Part shown: positions 1 to 5,071 of the stretch, piece after piece
Numbering within the stretch: position 1 is the first letter of the stretch
Layout: every line of letters begins with the position of its first letter
Assembly: GCA_019246455.1 (NCBI GenBank)
Contig: JAFAQJ010000396.1
Location: 1 to 5,071 of the forward strand
Direction of reading: 5' to 3'
Source: Pseudolabrys sp.
GTDB taxonomy: Bacteria > Pseudomonadota > Alphaproteobacteria > Rhizobiales > Xanthobacteraceae
Length of the DNA: 5,071 bases
Translations under genes and position numbers: made by a program
The notes under the pieces: generated by a model
Told to the model about the DNA's origin: nothing
The model's input: only the letters and a program-made list of their open reading frames with translations
Databases searched by the model: none

Positions 1-2439
<2,439 letters not shown>

Positions 2440-2464
2440 TGCGGGTGAGGCGACGACGAAATCG

Positions 2465-2496
2465 AAGGGGCCGCCGTGAGGCGGCCCTTTTGTTTT
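2465..2496 (+). terminator. Rho-independent terminator of the rpoBC operon
   Basis: A perfect 8-bp GC-rich stem, GGGCCGCC (2468-2475) with GGCGGCCC (2480-2487), is closed by the loop GTGA, which is a GNRA-type tetraloop in RNA. The stem can be extended by a G-U and two A-U pairs (2465-2467 with 2488-2490). It is followed directly by the T tract TTTTGTTTT (2488-2496). Its place 25 nt after the rpoC stop is right for ending the rpoBC transcript. It also argues that the next gene starts downstream of it, at 2544. Confidence 0.93.
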
Positions 2497-2543
2497 GGCC
2501 GGTGTCGTCAAAGTGTCACGGCGACTCGGGCTGGTGTGGAGCG

Positions 2544-4166
2544 ATGAATCAGTCCCCGAAAGCGCCGTGGTGGCAATCTGCCGTCATCTATCAGATTTAT
2601 CCGCGCTCATTTGCCGACTCGAATGACGACGGCGTCGGCGATCTCAACGGCATTCGCGCACGACTGCCTTATCTCGCCGATCTCGGCGTTGATGCGATCT
2701 GGCTGTCGCCGATCTACGTCTCGCCGATGGCTGACCTCGGCTATGACATTTCCGATCACACCGCGATCGATCCGCTATTCGGCACGATGGCGGATTTCGA
2801 TGCGCTGCTCGAAACCGCGCATGCGCGGGGCCTCAGGCTTGTTCTCGATTTCGTGCCCAATCATACGTCGATCGAGCATCGGTGGTTTCGTGAGAGCAGG
2901 GCGTCGCGGCGCGACCCAAAGCGCGACTGGTATATCTGGCGCGATCCAGCGCCGGATGGCGGGCCACCGAACAACTGGCTGTCGGAATTCGGCGGCTCGG
3001 CCTGGGCTTACGACCAAGCGAGCGGCCAATATTATTATCATGCGTTTCTTGCGCAGCAGCCCGATCTCAACTGGCGCAACCGCGACGTGCGCGCAGCCAT
3101 GCACGACGTCATGCGCTTCTGGCTCGCCAAAGGCGTCGATGGGTTGCGCGTCGATGTGCTCTGGCACCTGATGAAGGACGATCAATTCCGGGACGATCCA
3201 GTCAACCCGGATTTCCGCGACAGCGATCCGCCTTATAAGAGGCTGCTGCACACCAGCTCGGCCGACCGGCCCGAGGTGCGTAATGTCGTTCGCGAGCTTC
3301 GACAAGTCGTCGATGAATTCTCGCATCGCGTGCTGATCGGCGAGCTTTATTTACCGCTCGAGCGCGTCGTCGCCTATTACGGGGATCGACTCGACGGCGC
3401 GCACCTGCCGTTCAATTTCAGCCTGATCGAGACAGCGTGGAGGGCGAAAGACATCGCCGCGTTGATCCGGCACTACGAAGGCCTGTTGCCGCAGGGCGCG
3501 TGGCCGAACTGGGTGCTCGGCAATCACGACCGGCCGCGCATTGCCAGCCGGGTGGGCGAGGCGCAGGCGCGGCTCGCGGCGACGTTACTGCTGACGTTGC
3601 GTGGTACGCCGACGCTGTATTACGGCGATGAGATCGGTCTGCCGCAGGTCGAGATTGCGGCGGGCGAAGTGCGCGATCCGTGGGAAAAGAACGTGCCGGG
3701 CTTTGGTCTCGGCCGCGATGGCTGCCGCACACCAATGCAGTGGGACACGACGGTTCAGGCTGGCTTCTCGACGTCAGAGCCGTGGTTGCCATTGTCGAAG
3801 GATGCCACCGCGCGCAACGTCGCCGAACAGCAGCGCGACGAAGGTTCGCTCCTTCATCTTTACCGGCGGCTCTTCGCATTGCGCCGCGCCCACCCGGCGC
3901 TGGCGACTGGTGCCTGCCGGGAGATCGCGGCGATGGGGTCGCTGTTGAGCTACCGGCGCACGGACAGTGGTGACGGGGACTTCCTGGTCGTTCTTAATCT
4001 TGGCGACGCAGCCGGGACGTTGGAGTGGCCGGCCGGCACAACCGGCGATGTCGTCTTGCGCGCCTGCAGCCGGGCGGCCGGAGAGCGGCTAACAGGTCGA
4101 ATCGAGCTTGGCCGCAACGACGGCGTGGTGATTAAGCTTACGAAGAAGCCGCCGGAAATGGCCTAA
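2544..4166 (+). CDS. GH13 alpha-glucosidase (oligo-1,6-glucosidase / alpha-glucosidase type)
   Basis: This 540-residue protein should hydrolyse terminal alpha-glucosidic bonds in short sugars such as maltose, isomaltose or related oligosaccharides. It has no signal peptide, so it is probably cytoplasmic and acts on imported sugars. Domain A (TIM barrel) begins at WWQSAVIYQIYPRSF (9-23). The calcium-site motif DSNDDGVGD is at 25-33. GH13 region I is DFVPNH (102-107), region V is QPDLNW (172-177), and region II is GLRVDV with nucleophile D204. Region III is IGE with acid/base E267, and region IV is GNHD with transition-state residue D329. GRDGCRTPMQW (390-400) is typical of the family, and a C-terminal beta domain follows from about 455. 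Length is normal for bacterial alpha-glucosidases. ATG 2544 is preferred because it directly precedes the barrel. The frame stays open back to an ATG at 2439, but that start would encode the rpoC terminator inside the protein. The ribosome site is weak: GGAG at 2538-2541 is only 2 nt from ATG. Codon use is looser than in rpoC (for example TTA at 3351), suggesting modest expression. Val205 after the nucleophile is a feature linked with alpha-1,6 activity in related enzymes, but exact substrate cannot be fixed from sequence. Confidence 0.93.
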   Translation: MNQSPKAPWWQSAVIYQIYPRSFADSNDDGVGDLNGIRARLPYLADLGVDAIWLSPIYVSPMADLGYDISDHTAIDPLFGTMADFDALLETAHARGLRLVLDFVPNHTSIEHRWFRESRASRRDPKRDWYIWRDPAPDGGPPNNWLSEFGGSAWAYDQASGQYYYHAFLAQQPDLNWRNRDVRAAMHDVMRFWLAKGVDGLRVDVLWHLMKDDQFRDDPVNPDFRDSDPPYKRLLHTSSADRPEVRNVVRELRQVVDEFSHRVLIGELYLPLERVVAYYGDRLDGAHLPFNFSLIETAWRAKDIAALIRHYEGLLPQGAWPNWVLGNHDRPRIASRVGEAQARLAATLLLTLRGTPTLYYGDEIGLPQVEIAAGEVRDPWEKNVPGFGLGRDGCRTPMQWDTTVQAGFSTSEPWLPLSKDATARNVAEQQRDEGSLLHLYRRLFALRRAHPALATGACREIAAMGSLLSYRRTDSGDGDFLVVLNLGDAAGTLEWPAGTTGDVVLRACSRAAGERLTGRIELGRNDGVVIKLTKKPPEMA

Positions 4167-4188
4167 AAGTGTCGATTTTTCCGGGCTT
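4146..4188 (+). terminator. Possible weak terminator hairpin spanning the GH13 stop codon
   Basis: AAGCC (4146-4150) can pair with GGCTT (4184-4188), and CGGAAA (4153-4158) with TTTCCG (4178-4183). This gives an 11-bp stem with a 2-nt bulge at 4151-4152 and a 19-nt loop that contains the TAA stop (4164-4166). Only a short, broken T stretch follows (TTTCTCGCTT), so efficiency as an intrinsic terminator is doubtful. Its position, ending just before the -35 box of the rpsL promoter, fits a boundary between the GH13 gene and the str operon. Confidence 0.35.
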
Positions 4189-4194
4189 TCTCGC

Positions 4195-4223
4195 TTGACA
4201 CCTGTGGAAACCGCCGATACATA
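4195..4223 (+). promoter_or_regulatory. Predicted housekeeping-sigma promoter for rpsL-rpsG
   Basis: A perfect -35 hexamer TTGACA lies at 4195-4200, preceded by C as in the CTTGAC form common in alphaproteobacteria. A 17-nt spacer leads to a weak -10 candidate TACATA (4218-4223), which matches the TATAAT consensus at three of six positions. An overlapping candidate is GATACA (4216-4221). The start of transcription would fall near 4229-4231, giving a leader of about 340 nt before rpsL. The -35 is the strongest promoter-like match seen between the GH13 gene and rpsL; the -10 assignment is uncertain. Confidence 0.65.
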
Positions 4224-4342
4224 CCCCACACTTTTCGGCAGGCGGTGAGCTTCGCTTGTTCGGAACGGCCGCCCGATAAGCCTCTGATTTATCAAAGACT
4301 TTCGGCGCACCTGCCTCGAAGAATGAAGCTCAGACGCTGCCT

Positions 4343-4358
4343 CTGACAGCACTGTCAG
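4343..4358 (+). repeat. 16-bp inverted repeat in the rpsL leader
   Basis: CTGACAG (4343-4349), CA, then CTGTCAG (4352-4358) forms a perfect dyad with 7-bp arms. As RNA it would fold into a 6-bp stem with a GCAC loop. No T tract follows, so it is not a terminator. It could be an RNA element of the leader or a protein-binding operator about 120 bp downstream of the predicted promoter. Confidence 0.6.
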
Positions 4359-4454
4359 GTTGAAGAGATGGCCGCGCGGCTTGAACCGCCACGCAGCCGT
4401 TCGAAAGGGAAAAGCGCCCTGCCGCGGTTTAGGCGGTGGCGCGATTTCGTTTTG

Positions 4455-4484
4455 CGCGTGGGAAATCCGTCCCATTCGCGGATT
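4455..4484 (+). repeat. Bulged hairpin with alternative pairing partner in the rpsL leader
   Basis: CGCG-TGGGA (4455-4463) pairs with TCCCA-TT-CGCG (4470-4480) as a 9-bp stem with a two-base bulge. The six-base loop AATCCG (4464-4469) is exactly complementary to CGGATT (4479-4484), just 3' of and partly overlapping the stem. The two pairings compete, apart from a partial loop pseudoknot with the inner 5-bp stem. Confidence 0.5.
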
Positions 4485-4487
4485 GCC

Positions 4488-4543
4488 GGGCCAAAAGCCC
4501 AACGATTGGGCGGTGAGCCCACAGCTTGTCCGGGCGAGAGCCC
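4488..4543 (+). repeat. Three tandem GGGC-loop-GCCCA hairpins before rpsL
   Basis: Three short hairpins follow each other. Hairpin 1 is GGGC CAAAA GCCC (4488-4500). Hairpin 2 is GGGC GGTGA GCCC (4508-4520), extended to 5 bp by T4507-A4521. Hairpin 3 is GGGC GAGA GCCC (4532-4543), with a GNRA-type loop. Each is followed by A, so the unit is GGGC-N4/5-GCCCA, repeating at about 20 and 23-24 nt. Stems are conserved and loops differ, which points to structure rather than simple sequence duplication. The last arm ends 13 nt before the main Shine-Dalgarno of rpsL. No T tract follows any of them, so they are not ordinary terminators. Their function is unknown; control of rpsL translation or RNA stability is an inference. 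Confidence 0.65.
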
Positions 4544-4547
4544 AAAA

Positions 4548-4561
4548 GAAGGTCACGAAGG
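4548..4561 (+). promoter_or_regulatory. Tandem Shine-Dalgarno sequences of rpsL
   Basis: GAAGG occurs twice, at 4548-4552 and 4557-4561. The second is 6 nt from ATG 4568 and is the normal ribosome binding site; it fixes the rpsL start. The first is 15 nt away, too far for direct use, and might act as a standby site or be chance. Confidence 0.75.
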
Positions 4562-4567
4562 CGAACG

Positions 4568-4937
4568 ATGCCGACGATCAACCAGTTGATTGCGAAGTCC
4601 CGCCATCCGCTCAAGGCGCGCAACACCGCGCCGGCGCTGCAGTCCTCGCCGCAGAAGCGCGGCGTCTGCACGCGTGTCTACACGACGACACCGAAGAAGC
4701 CGAATTCGGCGTTGCGCAAGGTGGCGAAGGTGCGTCTTACCAACGGCTTCGAGGTGATCGGCTACATCCCGGGCGAAGGCCACAATTTGCAAGAGCACTC
4801 GGTGGTGATGATCCGCGGCGGCCGCGTGAAGGACCTTCCGGGCGTGCGCTATCACATCCTGCGCGGCGTGCTCGACACGCAGGGCGTCAAGAACCGCAAA
4901 CAGCGTCGTTCGAAATACGGCGCCAAGCGCCCGAAGT

Positions 4938-4939
<2 letters not shown>
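4568..4939 (+). CDS. rpsL: 30S ribosomal protein S12
   Basis: This is a complete 123-residue S12, a component of the 30S decoding centre that monitors codon-anticodon pairing. The family core is intact: [19 protein letters not shown] (29-47), [43 protein letters not shown] (89-95), and the basic end [10 protein letters not shown]. Lys43, Lys88 and Pro91, where streptomycin-resistance substitutions commonly occur, are all wild type, so no rpsL-based resistance is expected. Asp89 is the residue that RimO methylthiolates in E. coli. The N-terminal 10-28 segment is the variable part and resembles Bradyrhizobium-type S12. The start at 4568 is set by GAAGG 6 nt upstream and by the universal MPTINQL beginning. 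It heads the str operon, expressed from the promoter near 4195, with rpsG 12 nt downstream. Confidence 0.98.

Positions 4940-5071
<132 letters not shown>

Larger units (their letters stand above)
4230..4567 (+). other. Long structured 5' leader of the rpsL-rpsG (str) transcript
   Basis: About 340 nt separate the predicted transcription start from the rpsL ATG, with no convincing gene on either strand. The stretch is dense in short inverted repeats. These are GGCGG/CCGCC (4241-4245 with 4269-4273), a near-perfect dyad at 4343-4358, AGGG/CCCT (4406-4409 with 4417-4420), a 9-bp bulged stem at 4455-4480, and three tandem GGGC/GCCC hairpins at 4488-4543. GGCGGT occurs three times (4241, 4432, 4509) and can pair with the single ACCGCC at 4385-4390, which allows competing folds. 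A cis-regulatory leader RNA for ribosomal protein synthesis is a reasonable inference. I do not recognise it as a named riboswitch or leader family. Confidence 0.5.

Noticed and set aside
4488..4543. CRISPR-like short repeat array.
   Set aside because: Units are only 12-13 nt and palindromic, with 7-11 nt gaps; repeats and spacers are far too short and no cas gene is present.
4089..4556. 155-codon minus-strand reading frame covering the GH13 3' end and the rpsL leader.
   Set aside because: It is antisense to the GH13 end and to the leader, has no recognisable domain and no ribosome site, and would run head-on against the rpsL promoter. Best seen as a GC-driven open frame.
4368..4589. 73-codon + strand reading frame in the rpsL leader, overlapping the start of rpsL by 22 nt; possible leader peptide.
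   Set aside because: There is no convincing ribosome site before its ATG, the predicted product is low-complexity Arg/Pro/Ser-rich with no recognisable family, and it crosses the structured hairpins. An open frame of this length is expected in GC-rich DNA. Conservation of the frame in relatives would reopen it.

Overview
The window is a stretch of alphaproteobacterial chromosome, most likely from the order Hyphomicrobiales (Rhizobiales) and near the Bradyrhizobium/Xanthobacter group. The evidence is the S12 sequence, the alphaproteobacterial RpoC sequence with its Ala/Pro-rich end, strongly GC-biased third codon positions, and the rpoC...rpsL-rpsG order of the rpoBC-str neighbourhood. Genus-level placement is an inference; no database search was possible.

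Layout, all on the + strand. (1) 1-2439 is the C-terminal part of rpoC (RNA polymerase beta'), open at the left edge. It holds the bridge helix, the second zinc site, the trigger loop with a large insertion, and the C-terminal clamp/omega-binding region. (2) 2465-2496 is a strong intrinsic terminator: an 8-bp GC stem, a GUGA loop and a T tract. It closes the rpoBC transcript. (3) 2544-4166 encodes a 540-residue GH13 alpha-glucosidase of the oligo-1,6-glucosidase/alpha-glucosidase type, with all catalytic residues and no signal peptide. It is a metabolic gene lodged between two core information-processing operons. (4) 4167-4567 is a 401-bp gap with a consensus TTGACA promoter near its left end and a long (about 340 nt) leader. 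The leader is rich in inverted repeats and ends in three tandem GGGC-loop-GCCCA hairpins just before the ribosome binding site. (5) 4568-4939 is rpsL (ribosomal protein S12). (6) 4952-5071 is the first 40 codons of rpsG (S7), 12 nt downstream and cut by the right edge.

rpoC, rpsL and rpsG form the transcription and translation core; rpsL-rpsG is the start of the str operon, probably followed outside the window by fusA and tuf. The GH13 gene is functionally unrelated and is insulated by the rpoC terminator upstream and the rpsL promoter downstream. There is no CRISPR array, transposase, tRNA or rRNA. The part least explained by known annotation is the structured rpsL leader. It is a candidate cis-regulatory RNA, all the more because the rpsL-rpsG gap is too short for the S7 autoregulatory site known from E. 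coli.
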